Assembly (NCBI GenBank): GCA_027943335.1
Contig: BSBK01004083.1
Location: forward strand, 748,501 to 812,500
From: Chamaecyparis obtusa
Taxonomy: Eukaryota > Streptophyta > Pinopsida > Cupressales > Cupressaceae
Reading direction: 5' to 3'
Length of the DNA: 64,000 bases
The notes under the pieces are model-generated. The model saw only the letters and a list, made by a program, of their open reading frames with translations. It did no database searches and was not told the DNA's origin. Both the position numbers and the translations under genes were made by a program. How positions within the stretch are numbered: the first letter of the stretch is position 1; every line of letters starts with the position of its first letter. Shown here piece after piece: positions 23,491 through 35,904 of this stretch.

Positions 23491-24560
23491 GTGATATATG
23501 ATAAGATTGTGTTCGACTATGAAATTATGTTTATTATTGATGGATGTTGCCATCAATCACAACGGGAGATATTTTTTATATGGGGAGTTTGTTGTTAATG
23601 TTGTATAGTTTGTTGTTGATGTTTTTGATAATATTGCAAAGCTATTGATGTGTGAGTATGGTTTTCATTTACGGAAACATAATGCTTTGGTGGTTGGTAT
23701 TGTGGTCAATATTCATATTATATTGATGTGTTTTTGAGTTTATGTTGGTCCGGAGGCTAGCGCTCTGGAAGGATGTTGCTCCAAAAAACATGTTTTGGTG
23801 GTGTATTCTCTGATGTTCATGTTTGATAGTGGTCATCTTTGTTGTTTTGGATATGGTTTGTAGTAGTATAGTTTCATTGTTTTTCTATTTTGGGTTGTAT
23901 TGATGTGTGTCGAAGAAATAATTACTAAACATGTTATTTCTTTTGGGCTTTAGTTATTATGGCATTTTCATAATGTGTTATTTGGTCGAGGTAATGTGTA
24001 TAGTGTGGTCCACTTTTCATTCCTCCCCGTTGTGGGAATGTTTAGTCTGGACCTATTTAAAATTATGTTCTTGATGTCTGATTTGGTGATTTCATATTTG
24101 TAAGATCAATATAAATAAGAGGATGTTTTTGATGGATTAGTGAGGAGGTTGATTAAGTTGAAGATTTGTTAGATATAGTGTGATGGTTTGGAAAAATTTT
24201 GAAGTTGGATTGTGAGTAGAGTGTCCATGTTGTTATTAATAGACACTAAAGGCAGTGAACCCATCTATAATGAGCACTCTAGAAATGAGCCCTTATGGCG
24301 GTGAGATACCCTTTGTAAAAATTACATTAACTAATGTCACCTTAATCGATGTTTGTATTCATGAGAAGTAGCTTCTTCATGGTTTTTCCCATATCAGGTT
24401 TTCCATGTAAAAAATTGGTGTTCATTGTGTTTAATTTATGTGTTTTGTCTTTCATGTTTACATCTTATTTTATTAAGTTGACAAAATATTAATATGTTGA
24501 TTACAAATCTATAAAAAATTTATTTGACAACTGATTCATCCCCCTCTTAGTTATCCAAGA
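23491..24560 (+). mobile_element. Copia-type 3' end / LTR remnant
   Basis: GTTGCCATCAATCACAACGGGAGAT at 23548-23572 looks like the end of a copia internal region with its polypurine tract. At 24365-24470 TTTTTCCCATATCAGG, TTTTCCATGTAAAAAATTGG and TGTTCATTGTG match, in inverse orientation, the LTRs of copia-1 and copia-2, and 24525-24550 has ACTGATTCATCCCCCTC, the usual LTR tail block. No pol or second LTR is seen, so this is a truncated or solo LTR. Exact ends are unclear. Confidence 0.55.
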
Positions 24561-26216
24561 CATGTAGCCTCATTTCCTATTTTCATGGAGTACTCTTCAA
24601 ATGATACTTCAAAATTTTCCTCTAAATGACACTCATCAAATATGAAAACCTCTCTATGTTTCCTAGTGAACTCTGCATATTCATAAAATGTGAGCGGTGC
24701 CTTAAAAATTATACATTTCATAAAATATTTATCTAACCATCTTGTATTTTGTATACTAAAATATTAATATCCAAACCCTTCAAAATAGATTTGTAGAAAT
24801 CTCCCATGATAATAAAATTGAAACCTTGTAGGTTGGAAAGATCTTAGCTCTGATACCACTATAATATCCATTGAAAATAACTTATATCATATTTGAACAT
24901 TCTTAACTTCCTCTAACAAGGTCCATAAATATTTTAAAATATAACAAAAAATTGCCAAGTAGATTTCCAAAATAACCACTCACAAAATGCCCAAAATTTC
25001 AATATAAATTAATTGTGGATTCATAAAAACTCATATTTGGTTGTCAAAAATTGACATTCACCAACAAATATGTCTACAAAAAATTCTTAAATAATCCTTT
25101 TCAAACTAAGAGCAAATATTGCCTACAAGCACAACCAAAACAACACAGTTTTCAATGAAACTTCACCACGCTTGCAACAACTATTTGAGATGATAAAATA
25201 TGTCTTAAACATTAAATAAAAAAAATAAAAAAATTATAATTTGTTATGAAAGCTACAAGAAAATCTAGAAATACCTCTCACTCTTGTCAAACAAACTCTT
25301 AACCAAATCCTTGCAAATGACTTAAATAAACTATGAAATTAATACAAATCTGCACAATGATAACCTCTGGATGATATTATTCTATGGTAATCCTTGACTT
25401 ACATCTTAGATCACATGATAATCCTATGACTCCCATCCTTATATCACCTAGAAACCTTCAAACATCTCATTTTACAAGTCTCATTCTCCATTAGTTTATC
25501 AGCCACTAAAGAAACAAGTATAACCTTAAATAAAATATACAAAAAGAATAATGATACTTGGAGCTAAAACTAAGAATATATATAACCAGTTTAAAAATCA
25601 AATTGGGTGCCAAAATCCACTACTAAAAATGGATAAAACTTGTATGAAATAGACATTATCATTTTATGGCAACTTCCATAAAGCCACTAGATACCAAAGA
25701 TGCCCAAAGTTGTCAAGTAAACTGTCTGAAAACCAAGAAGATGCTCCCAAAACAAGTTGCTAATTTAACATTGTTTGTTGTGATAAATTTGAATTTTCAA
25801 TGACAAACACATATTAAATTAATATTATTTTCCAAACCATCAGTTGATCCTGATTTACTATTTTGGGATAATGAGAAATTACTATTTTTAACAAGTTTCT
25901 ATCTCTTTGAAAAATGTGACATGACAAAACTTGTCAAGGGTTCTAAGTACATGTATGTTGGTTCTGAAAATCATTATTAAGTCCTATGACAAGCAGTTAT
26001 GTTAGAGACTCCTATATTGGTCTAGGGGTACTCAAATTAGCTAGATGCCTTATGATAATTGTAGGAAGCATCAGCAAGAGGCTATTCTTGGGGTGGGCAT
26101 GAGTTTTTTCCTATGTGGTTTTATTTTTTTATTTTTTTGGTGATACCATAGCGGTATTCATCCTAAAAAAATCTTATACATTGGTGCCTTAAGCTAGATT
26201 CATTAATTTAGGATTG
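24561..26216. other. Unassigned AT-rich DNA with a PBS-like site
   Basis: No ORF of note and no recognisable domain. GCTCTGATACCA at 24847-24858 is a minus-strand tRNA-Met primer-site match, suggesting the start of a further decayed LTR element to its left. The remainder may be flank or part of the 3' LTR of gypsy-2; I could not decide. Confidence 0.4.
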
Positions 26217-28185
26217 TTCAATGTAACGCCCCACTAGGGAACCCAGGAGAGATTAACCTATAACATGCTACTAAGTTGGTGAACATTTTTTTTTTCTAAA
26301 GTTAACATACAAGATAATACAACAGTGTGGAAGCAATTACCATTTACTCACATTGAAACAACATCCAACACATATTACAAAACTCGAGGGTTCCATGACG
26401 TAGAATTACCTAAGAACAAATAACAACTAAAGAAAGATAACCAAAGATTCCATATCATAAATGATTCAAATATAACTTACAACAATATATACAATCCTCA
26501 TGAACATCCATGATAACTAATACATTGACATCCACTGCACATGTCGCAGGGTATTTAATAATAAATCTAATATAAAAGTACAATGATCATATTAGGTATC
26601 ACATGTGATACACTAATATAGGATTACATAAATGAAGATGAGATAAGAAACCAACAATGAAGAATCAATGAAGAACCATAAGGGCATCCAACTACAGGAG
26701 TACTAACAACACTGGCACCAGGACATTGAATCTCAAATGGTAAAGAATCACTACCACCCGTCCGTGTAGAACCATAAAGGCCTACCCCACCGTGCTGAGG
26801 AGATACCACAAACCCCAATCGGATGACCAAAACCAAACAAGGATAATCCACTAAGCAAGGAATCCTGAAAGCTCTCTACTCAAGGTTTACAAAAAATAAA
26901 GTGAAAGGTGGAACACACTAATCCAGAGGCATAAACAGAAAACTCAAGAGATGACTTAGGCTACATGCTATGGGAGTGTCATCACATGTCTATCTACTTG
27001 AGTTACCCTAGACTAGTCACTCTGGACCTTGGACCCTCAAGCATTAGTTACCTTGGACTAGCCACTCTGGGCCCCGGACCCTCAATACGATCCATGTGGG
27101 ATTAGAATGCTCTCTCTCAAATTTGAGGAATTCTAATCATATCCATACTCTAACTTATCTTCTTAATGATCTATAAAGTTTTAATTACTATGTTATCACT
27201 TAATTACATAACTTACGATAGGTTACCTAGGTACTGACCACTTTGGGTCCCGACCCCTATTGTAAGCCACTCCCCTAAGATGCACTTACTCAACCTCCCC
27301 TAGGCTCATAATCTCATAAACATCAAACAGGTATTCAACCAGGTAATCCTAGATGCAGTTTCACACACAAGAAACTGACATGATTACAAAGATACCATAA
27401 ATAGATATTAACCAACAAGAGCCCATAAGGTCAAATCAGGAATGATAAATCAGAATAAGCACACACGTCCAATCATAATGTTGAAAACAAGTACAACTGA
27501 CAAAGATCCCTGCCTCTATTTTCCCCTAGGCCATCTAATACCCAAAACCACATATGCATAAGAAAACAGTTCAAGAACGAAGTATACATCTTTCACTTTC
27601 TAGTAAGCTTGAAATTGATCTATAAGTATTTAATTTCCATATACATCAAAATTGAGTCCAAAAGTAAGACCACATAAATCTACTAAGATAAACATAACAT
27701 AAACACTAAAACAATGTCATAAATAAAGATTATTCCTTATATTCAATCCATGAATCCATTTAAGCCAAAAATGCCCAATTTTAGTATATACATACGCATT
27801 TAATAGCAAATTGAATCTATACAAAAGAGCGTCTCACTAATTTATTAACAAAATAAAATAATCTAATTTAACTTTATTCTAAATAATTAAACCTTATTAA
27901 TTATAATAGGACAATTATAACATAAATTAGCATAAACTTAAATAACATAACATAATTTAATCTAGCATAAATTAGATTTAATATAAAATTAAATTATCAT
28001 AAAAATAAAAATAAAATAACATTTAACTAAATTAATTTACAATTTTAAAATTACTAACTTAAATATTAATTAAAACAATTTTTAATAAAATACAACAAAA
28101 ACTTAATTAACATATATTTAAATTGACATAAAACCAAAAATAACAATTATTCTTTTTAAAATAAAAAATATGAAAAAGTATTAAT

Positions 28186-28400
28186 AATGGGGGGGGTCCC
28201 TGTGGGCCCCGCACCCCATTTATCCTTGCGCCTAGCGCACCCCATCCCAAAGCACCCGTGTGCTTCCCCAAACTACCACCATATCTCCCTCCACAGCAGT
28301 GTACTGCTACGTCAATACCCTGCTGCCATAGCAGTTAGGTACTGTTGTAGCAGTGCCAAGGTGTGGGGGGGAAAAACAAAAAGGTAAAGGCCCCGCCCAA
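28186..28400. other. GC-rich patch in solo LTR 1
   Basis: About 215 bp rich in G/C runs (GGGGGGGG near 28188, GTGGGCCCCGC, GGTGTGGGGGGG) inside otherwise AT-rich DNA, with repeated CTGCTACxxC / GTAGCAGT motifs that form short inverted matches. It is close to the (TA)n run, as is a GC-rich patch near 35020-35075 in solo LTR 2. It may be the promoter-proximal part of the LTR; not tested. Confidence 0.4.
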
Positions 28401-28516
28401 AGCAAATTTTTTTAATATATATTTTTTTCTCTTTTTTTTAAAAAAATTTGTTTTTAATACTAACAAAACAAATTTCTTTAAAGCATATAATTTTTAATAT
28501 ATATATATTTCAGAAG

Positions 28517-28517
<1 letters not shown>

Positions 28518-28600
<83 letters not shown>
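28518..28600. repeat. (TA)n microsatellite
   Basis: Pure alternating TA for about 83 bp. Solo LTR 2 has a (TA)n run at the corresponding place (34921-35012). Confidence 0.97.
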
Positions 28601-28604
<4 letters not shown>

Positions 28605-30665
28605 ATTATAATAGAATTTATAAATAGAGAATTTGACAAAATTACAAATGTAATAAAATTTCCAACAGAGAATATTTTCTTCCTTTTACAATCCCAACCT
28701 AGATTCTTTTGTACTTAAGAATCTATTCCTTCCCTATAACCAATTTTAAACATATACAAACAATTTACTATACCTATGTAAATTTTGCACAGTATTTTTT
28801 TTTAACAGAGAATATATATATTTTAACTAGAATTGGGTCTTTTCCCAAACATGATTTCTTTTCAACCAGAATTAATTTATTTCATTCTCTATAGTCAAAC
28901 TATTGCCCAGATTTAATATTTCAATATGTAGGAAAACTATAAACCATTATTCAACGAAATTTTGCCAGAGTAACACTACGATGCCAAGTAGTAGTAAAAT
29001 ATAGAAAACAACTACACTAGGGTTTCTGAATACCCAAATCTAATATAAACAAAGATCTATCAAAATTGAAAACATAGAACACTATAAAACACAGAAAGAT
29101 AAACAGATGTGGAAACAGATCTAACGAACAAATCCAAAGCCTACCTCAGATCCAATGCCAGAAATGGAATAAAAATGGAAACCCCTGTAGATCTGTGAAC
29201 AAAATTCTCTCCAGAATCCAACACAACCTGCAAATCTGAAAGCTAATTTGCAACCAGGTGCCCAATCCAGATGCACAGAGAAACTCAAATCAACATGCAG
29301 CCACAACAATCCACAAATCTCCAAAATTACCAAGCACACAAGCTCCCCCAAAAATCTTCTCCAAAACCTGTCTCCCTCAAAAATGAATGCAAAAATCTCC
29401 TAATAGGAATTCAATTCCCAAATTCAAGAAATCCCAAAAGACAACTCAAAAGCTAACTCATAGTCAACTCCAAATCAAAAAATGACTCATAAGACAACTG
29501 CTAATCCAACTCAAATTCTAAAATTGAAAGTAAATATAATTAATTAATTAAAATATCTTTTAAAAGCACAACTCAACTTAAACTTTTGAAAACTAGTTAT
29601 CTTTTTGAAAACAAACACCTTTTCAATTTTGCACATGTTTTAATTTAAATTCATTTATTAAATAAATTAAATACTTAATGCATCACAAATTCATGCAATT
29701 AATTATTTAATCATTTAATAAAATATGCAAGCATAATACAATTCATGACATTTCCTAATTAAGCACATGTTAATAATTAAAACCCAAATTAAATAAATTA
29801 AATATTTAATACATCCTAAAGCATGTAATTAAATATTCAATTATTTAATAATACACTCAAAACATAATTAATCCTAATTCCAATTTCATAATCAATTATT
29901 TCTAATTAATTAAATAATTGACTTTAGATAATTTTCCAAATTAAACATAAGAACATAATTAAATCATTAAAATTCAACTATAATCCTAACATCGATAAAA
30001 TATAAAATCACCTAAATAATCATAAATCCACATAATCAAGCACAATAAAATCAAGCAAATTGAAATTATGCACAGACTCCAGAACGGGATTCACGAATTC
30101 ATGCCAACCAGGTGAATTCGGGTAGGGTAGTCAAACAAACACTTGTCCATTCCTAGGACAATTTGGCTTAGGTTAGGGTTTTGGGTCTGTGTATTATCTC
30201 CCCTCTTTACCATTGAGACAAATGTTTGTGGGCACGCTCACTCCTACCAATTCAAGGAAGACGATGCCCTGTACCTGCAAACCTGTCATCAAAATATGAA
30301 GCATGTACATACAATATAGAGCAAATAATGATAGGGTACAGTCAGACATGTGGATCTCGACTATGCGAGTAACTACGCCTTCGTCCTCTACCACACAAAC
30401 ACATCAAACAAATACAAACACATAATCACCATACACATGCAAGTATGGGGTAAGTACATCGTAATCAATATAAAACATATAATCTATCATCATAAAACAT
30501 CATCATCTAATCTATGCATACACTTGATAAACATATGATAATAATCCATCATCATCATTAATGAAATAATAATCGATCACATGAAAAGTGACCTGAAAGA
30601 ATTCGGTCAACCATCATAAACATAAAGCAAACTAAAAGCATCCTAGAGGTGGGTACTACATTCAA

Positions 30666-31206
30666 TTTCTAGGGTAATAGAGTGATATCGAATTCTATAG
30701 TGGTCTACAAAGAAGTGTACTAGTATTTTATTTTTCATTGGATTAATAATATACTTGTCTCTGTGAGTGTATTTTGTGGTCTCAACCTGCAAACACCAAT
30801 GCTTCAATAAATCCTTGCATCATTGGGTTAGTATCAAAATTATTCTAAATTAGGCAAAATACACACAACTTCCACTAAAAAGGATTTATTTCTTCCTAGT
30901 TAGGGTGAGTGTAGTCCTTGAAATATTTCTCATCATATTAAGCATAGGACTAGTGACTTGAATTCTCTAAAATGGAAGATTTGGGTGAGCATGATGCAAT
31001 ATTTGCATTCTTTGCTCAAATATCATTCCAAATATGAAAAATGCAAATCTATGAGAAGAGATTGATGATTCCATGTTAAAATACAAATACAATGCAAGAT
31101 TTAAGCTATGCAAGTGAACATGATTGAAAGAAAACTAATTTAAGAAACATAAGCTAAGGAAAATGCATATAAACCATATGAGAAACTAAAATGGAAGAGT
31201 ACATTT
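30666..31206. other. Spacer between solo LTRs; possible part of gypsy-2 3' LTR
   Basis: About 540 bp, AT-rich, no ORF. Because both solo LTRs have their own TSDs, this spacer was once contiguous with sequence left of 26222 and right of 37842. The right-hand continuation (37843-38361) ends like a gypsy LTR, so the spacer may be the same LTR. Inference only. Confidence 0.4.
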
Positions 31207-32161
31207 TGTAGTACCCACCCATAGTTTTCTTTTCAGTTTTATATTGCCAAACTCTTTTAGGTCACTTTTATGTGTGTGTTGATATTTCAGTTATTATGTG
31301 GTTTTGGATGTACGACACTACATGTTGGTTTTGATAATTGAATAATTATGGATATTATATTTATGTAGTTAGATGATGTTAGTTATCTTTATGATGATTA
31401 TTTATATGTTTAAATGATGCTTATGGTTATGGTTATACTTACCCCATACTTTCATGTGTATGGCTATCATGTATTCTTTTACTTTTTTGTTTGACATGTT
31501 TGATGTGGTTGAGGGACAAAGTCGTAGTTACTTTCTTGTGGGATCCACATGATGTCTCGATCCCCACCATTTCTTGTTATATGTATGTATGTATGTATGT
31601 ACATGTTGGTCTTTTATGGAGGTTTGCAAGTACCGGGCATCAACTTCCTTAAATTGTCAAGATGAGTGTGTCCTATCACAAGTTTCAATGGTTAAAGAGG
31701 GGAGTTAATATTTAAATCCAAATCCCAACCTAAGCCGTTATATTATCCTGAAATAGTGGACAAGATTATGATATTTACCCTTCCCGAATTCGTCCATGTG
31801 ACATGGGTTTTTAATCCTTTCCTTGAGCATGGTTATGGTTATTTATGTGCAGTTGATTCCTAGTTGATTGTCATGATTGCTATAATTAGATAATTTATTT
31901 GGATTAAATTATGTAATTTAAATAAATTAGATTTTTTTATTTTTAGCTATTTAAATGTGAGAGTATTTAATTAATAAAAATTAATTAAATACATTTATTA
32001 AATATAATGATTTAATTAAAATACTTATATTAGAAATAGAAGTATTTAATTAATGAAAAATAATTAAATACATTCACTTTAGATTTAATTATTTATAAAT
32101 TCAACTTTTTGAATAAAAGGTAATTATTAACTGAAAAAATTAAATAACATATGAAAAATAA

Positions 32162-32554
32162 TGATGCGGCCAAAATTCCTTTAACAATTAACAAAAATAC
32201 AAGAGAGAAAAAAAAATACAAGATTTTCAAAATTACAATCCTTCTTTATTATTCTTCCAACTAACCTTCTTCTCTACAATTAGAGAAAACACTAATTTAA
32301 GTACAAATCTGAAATTACATTTTTTGGCAATTTTTCACAAAAACTATTTTTTGCCATTTTTGGTAATTTTTAAAACAACTTGAAAAAAGCTGATTTTTTC
32401 CGTGAAGCTTTCTTAAAACTAAGATAAGATGAACTGTCAACTAACCTTTGAAATTGGAAACAATATTTCGAAGTTATTATGAAAAAACAATTTTCTAAAA
32501 AAAAACTAAATAAAACACTAAAATCTTAAAAAGCCACTAAAAGCTCCCGCATCA
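32162..32554 (-). repeat. 3' LTR of the TRIM-like element
   Basis: 393 bp; minus strand TGATGCGGGAGCTTTTAGTG...; matches 33617-34007 closely. Confidence 0.93.
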
Positions 32555-32697
32555 TTCTCCTCTAGTTGAAAGAACGCAACTCCTACAAGTTATTTTTGAA
32601 TGCATGTTTCTTATCTAGATTTAATCGTTCCCATTATACGAGATATTTATTGTATTAACCCAGAGAAGAGAAAATTGAATCCCTCTTGAATGCAAGT

Positions 32698-33294
32698 CTA
32701 CTCCTTTTTCCTGGTCTTCCAATTCTTTGCCAATTTGTTCTTCATCTTTGCAACTATCCTTGGATCCTTCTTCCTCTTATTTTTCTTAAACCATCTCCTA
32801 TTCAGTCCAAGCTCAACTTTTAGATTCCAAAATTCAATTTCTTGTGCATATACTTCAATAGCATCATTGTTTATGTCTTCATCATATAATATAACACCAT
32901 ATTCTCCATTACCATGATTTTCATAATACTTTTGAAAATCTACATATGCCTCATTAACAAATAAATCAGCAACATCTTCACTATCAACCTTATTATCAAT
33001 AGGAATTTCCACCTGCTCAGTTTGAACATCATATTCAAATAATTGAAAATGACAGGAAGACTCATCTACAATTGTGTTTACTTTGTCTTCTTCATTTGTT
33101 GATGTCAAAACAGTCATAGGTATACTCACCATTTCATTTTCTACCTCTTCCTCTATTATTTTTGTCCTTTCTTTCATTTTCCTCTTTTGAATAATCTTTC
33201 TAATGGGCCATGTGATCTTCTTCTTAGCTAGTAGGTGCCATTTTTGAATCTTTAGGGAAAATCTTGTTGCCAATTCTTTTAAGGCTTGATCCAA
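32698..33294 (-). CDS. ORF of 198 aa inside the TRIM-like element
   Basis: An open frame occupying most of the internal region. The N-terminus is basic (KKKITWPIRKIIQKRKMKERTK), the middle is acidic (DNKVDSEDVADLFVNEAYVDF, split here for length: NHGNGEYGVILYDEDINND) and the C-terminus is strongly basic (RRWFKKNKRKKDPRIVAKMKNK). No gag, zinc knuckle or pol motif. It could be a captured host fragment or a reduced gag; I do not recognise it. The ORF is upstream-extended by further minus-strand coding-like sequence to about 33540, interrupted by stops. Confidence 0.45.
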   Translation of the reverse strand: MDQALKELATRFSLKIQKWHLLAKKKITWPIRKIIQKRKMKERTKIIEEEVENEMVSIPMTVLTSTNEEDKVNTIVDESSCHFQLFEYDVQTEQVEIPIDNKVDSEDVADLFVNEAYVDFQKYYENHGNGEYGVILYDEDINNDAIEVYAQEIEFWNLKVELGLNRRWFKKNKRKKDPRIVAKMKNKLAKNWKTRKKE

Positions 33295-33602
33295 CCTTTG
33301 TACCTCCTACTTAAAATGTTATAAACTTGTTTTGTCATCTTCCTTTTTTTTCACAATTATTTCTTTCTTCTTCTCTTTTCTTTCTTGTTTCTTCTTTAGT
33401 GAGCCCTCACTCTGCAAGCATCTCTTCAACAAATCCATCTCTTCAAGCAAGTCCCTTTAACCTTGCTTCCACTTTATCTTTTGTCTCACCTAGGTCTTTT
33501 CTCTTCTCTACCTAGTCTTTTGGCAACCAAGTTCTCTTATCAACCTGCACAAACACAAACACAAACACACAAGTACCAAACTTTCTTTCCCAAACCTTCT
33601 GG

Positions 33603-33614
33603 GCTCTGATACCA
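33603..33614 (-). promoter_or_regulatory. Primer-binding site of the TRIM-like element
   Basis: Minus strand TGGTATCAGAGC, two bases from the LTR edge. Confidence 0.9.
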
Positions 33615-33616
33615 AA

Positions 33617-34007
33617 TGATATCAACCAAAATTCCTTTAACAATTAAAAAAATACAAGAGAGAAAAAAAACACAAGATTTTCAGAATTACAATCCTTCTT
33701 TAATATTCTTCCAACTAACCTTCTTCTCTACAATGAGAGAAAGCACTAATTTAAGTACAAATCTGAAATTACCTTTTTTGGCAATTTTTCACAAAAAATT
33801 ATTTTTTTGCCATTTTTGGTAATTTTTAAAACAACTCAAAAAAAGCTAATTTTTTTCGTGAAGCTTTCTTAAAACTAAGATAAGATGAACTGCCAACTAA
33901 CCTTCGAAATTGGAAACAATATTTTGAAGTTATTATGAAAAAACAACTTTCTAAAAAAAACTAAATTAAACACTAAAATTAAAAAGCCACTAAAAGCTCC
34001 TGCATCA
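33617..34007 (-). repeat. 5' LTR of the TRIM-like element
   Basis: 391 bp, partner of 32162-32554, followed by TSD AATAA at 34008-34012. Confidence 0.93.
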
Positions 34008-34914
34008 AATAACATTAGACTAAATGCTACTATTTAATTTAATTTGAATGAATTAAGTTGCACAATCAAAATGAAAAAAAAAAAATTAGTCAATTTTGAG
34101 TCAAGTGGATTAACAAGAATAAATTAGAAGGTTGTGAGTGGAGTTGAGTTCCAAAATTTGCATGTGGGATTCAATTTCCTATATTGTAAAAGTTTGGCCA
34201 TTATTCTCAACACATAGGGTTGGAGAATTTTGGGTGAAGGATTCAATTTAGAGGAAATTTCTAAGAGCTTGGATTGTCTTCATTTATGCTCATCGTCGAA
34301 TTTATCTATTTGGTGTTTGAGGTAGGGTTTTAGGAACCCTTGTGATTGTATTTTCTATAATTCTGGAATAAGTGTATTCTTTGTCCCTATCACATCTAAG
34401 TAATTTAGATAGTTATGATTCTCTTTCATGTCTGGATTTTAGAAAAATGGTCGTAGAAAATGGGTGTATACACATGCAATTCTTGTTTTAATTTTTGTTT
34501 GAATTTAATAGGGCTTTGAATGTATGAATTGTAAGAGATTGATAATATTGATTTTGAATTCATTTGTGAAAGAAAACTTACCTGGAAACCCTAGGTTCAA
34601 TTTTGCAATAGATAATCTTGTAGGAAAATTCAGATCTGCCATAGGGTTTGAAAGAAAGTTCAATTAAAACCTTAGAGAACAGATTTAGAAAATACCCAGA
34701 TTAATTTGAGTATCTAATGTTTTCAATTCATCTATTTTAAAAAATATATATGGATATACCTATTTCGTATCTGATAAAAAATTTAACCTCGAGAAAAGCA
34801 TAAATGTATATATTCATGTGTACATCTTATTGTATTAATATTTCAAAAAATAAATAATAATTACATGCTCACTAGTTTAGAAGTAGTAAAATTGTTGGTG
34901 AAAGTTTATTACTA

Positions 34915-34920
<6 letters not shown>

Positions 34921-35003
<83 letters not shown>

Positions 35004-35012
35004 TATATATAT
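34921..35012. repeat. (TA)n microsatellite
   Basis: Alternating TA for about 90 bp with one interruption (TAGATA) near 35000. It sits at the corresponding position of solo LTR 2 as 28518-28600 does in solo LTR 1. The YIYIYI ORFs it creates are artefacts. Confidence 0.97.
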
Positions 35013-35073
35013 TGGGGAGAGGAGGCAGGGGCCACCCCAACCTCCCCCCTCCATGCCAATACGACAATTCTAA

Positions 35074-35904
35074 GGGCCCGTTTGGGTGCTGGAATACCAA
35101 ATGCCAAATATAGTCAATTCTGGAAGATGCTGCAATTCTGGAAGATACATATCCTCAAAATGATTTCTGGAATATCTCAAGAACTATTTGGATGCCACAA
35201 TCTGAAATTGGAATATGCACTGAATAATTTATTATTTTAAATTTGTTGCTCTAGCTCATGGTATGGCAGAGGTTGTGCTTGTTGCAAAAGCAGGGGAGGT
35301 TGTGCATCAGGACGAGTGCGGATGGATTGGGGAGATAAGGAAAACATGGGGGCAAATACGTCCCCGAGACAGTTGTGAATAGGCAATACTGGTCATGGGC
35401 TTGGAATGCACAAAATCGAAGTTGGACGACTCAATCTAAACTACATTGGGCCAACCAGAGAAATACAACCTTGGATTGCAGCACAAACATTATCGCAGGA
35501 CTACTCAATCAACAAACATTATTGGGCAGGACGAGTTTGGGGAAAATGCCAGTCGCAGCGACTGTTTGGTAGAGGAGTTGGGCGTGCTAGTCACGACTGC
35601 AATGGTGAAAATGTTCAGAGGAAAAAACATTTTCAAAATGTGCCACCGTGAAAATGCCCCAGCGGATGTCAAACCAAAAATTTTACATGCACGCGAACCC
35701 GACAAATTTTTCAAAATAGGCATTAGAAAAGTGGAATTTCGAATTCCACCTTTTCAAGTGGAAGATAAAATGCCCATTTTGAGGGCAAAATTGGAATTTC
35801 AAAATTCCAATTCCAATTTATTATGTGGACACAAACATGGAATTACATTATCCGAAAATCTAATTCCGGAATTAGAGCTCATATTCCATGCACCAAACGG
35901 GCCA
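35074..35904. mobile_element. PIF/Harbinger-like MITE (831 bp)
   Basis: Terminal inverted repeats GGGCCCGTTTGG (35074-) and CCAAACGGGCCA (-35904), identical but for the last base, continuing as TGCTGGAATA versus the inverse of TATTCCATGCA. TAA directly flanks both ends (35071-35073, 35905-35907), the 3-bp target preference of PIF/Harbinger (Tourist-like) elements. ORFs inside (for example 35446-35907, 153 aa) have no transposase motif, so it is non-autonomous. Confidence 0.75.

Larger units (their letters stand above)
26222..30660 (-). mobile_element. Giant solo LTR 1 (4.4 kb)
   Basis: On the minus strand the segment starts TGTAGTACCCACC and ends GGGGCGTTACA, and it is flanked by a perfect TTCAA duplication (26217-26221 and 30661-30665). 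No internal region, primer site or partner LTR lies inside the TSDs, so it is a solo LTR left by LTR-LTR recombination. It has no meaningful ORF. A (TA)n run lies at 28518-28600 and a GC-rich patch at 28186-28400. The same family recurs inverted at 31207-37837. 4.4 kb is very long for an LTR, in the range known for LARD-type elements. Confidence 0.82.
32162..34007 (-). mobile_element. TRIM-like small LTR retrotransposon
   Basis: 1846-bp element on the minus strand: LTRs 32162-32554 and 33617-34007, primer site 33603-33614, polypurine tract AGAGGAGAA on the minus strand next to 32555, and TSD AATAA at 32157-32161 and 34008-34012. The internal region is only 1062 bp, too small for gag-pol, so it is non-autonomous. 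LTRs of about 392 bp and a total under 2 kb are at or slightly above the usual TRIM size. Confidence 0.92.

Noticed and set aside
28187..28387. 66-aa plus-strand ORF in the GC-rich patch
   Set aside because: Short, Pro/His/Ser rich, in a low-complexity stretch of a solo LTR; no domain.
32690..33515. Phe/Ser-rich plus-strand ORFs in the TRIM-like element
   Set aside because: Antisense to the 198-aa ORF and its upstream extension.
34872..35107. YIYIYI-rich ORFs
   Set aside because: Translation of the (TA)n microsatellite.
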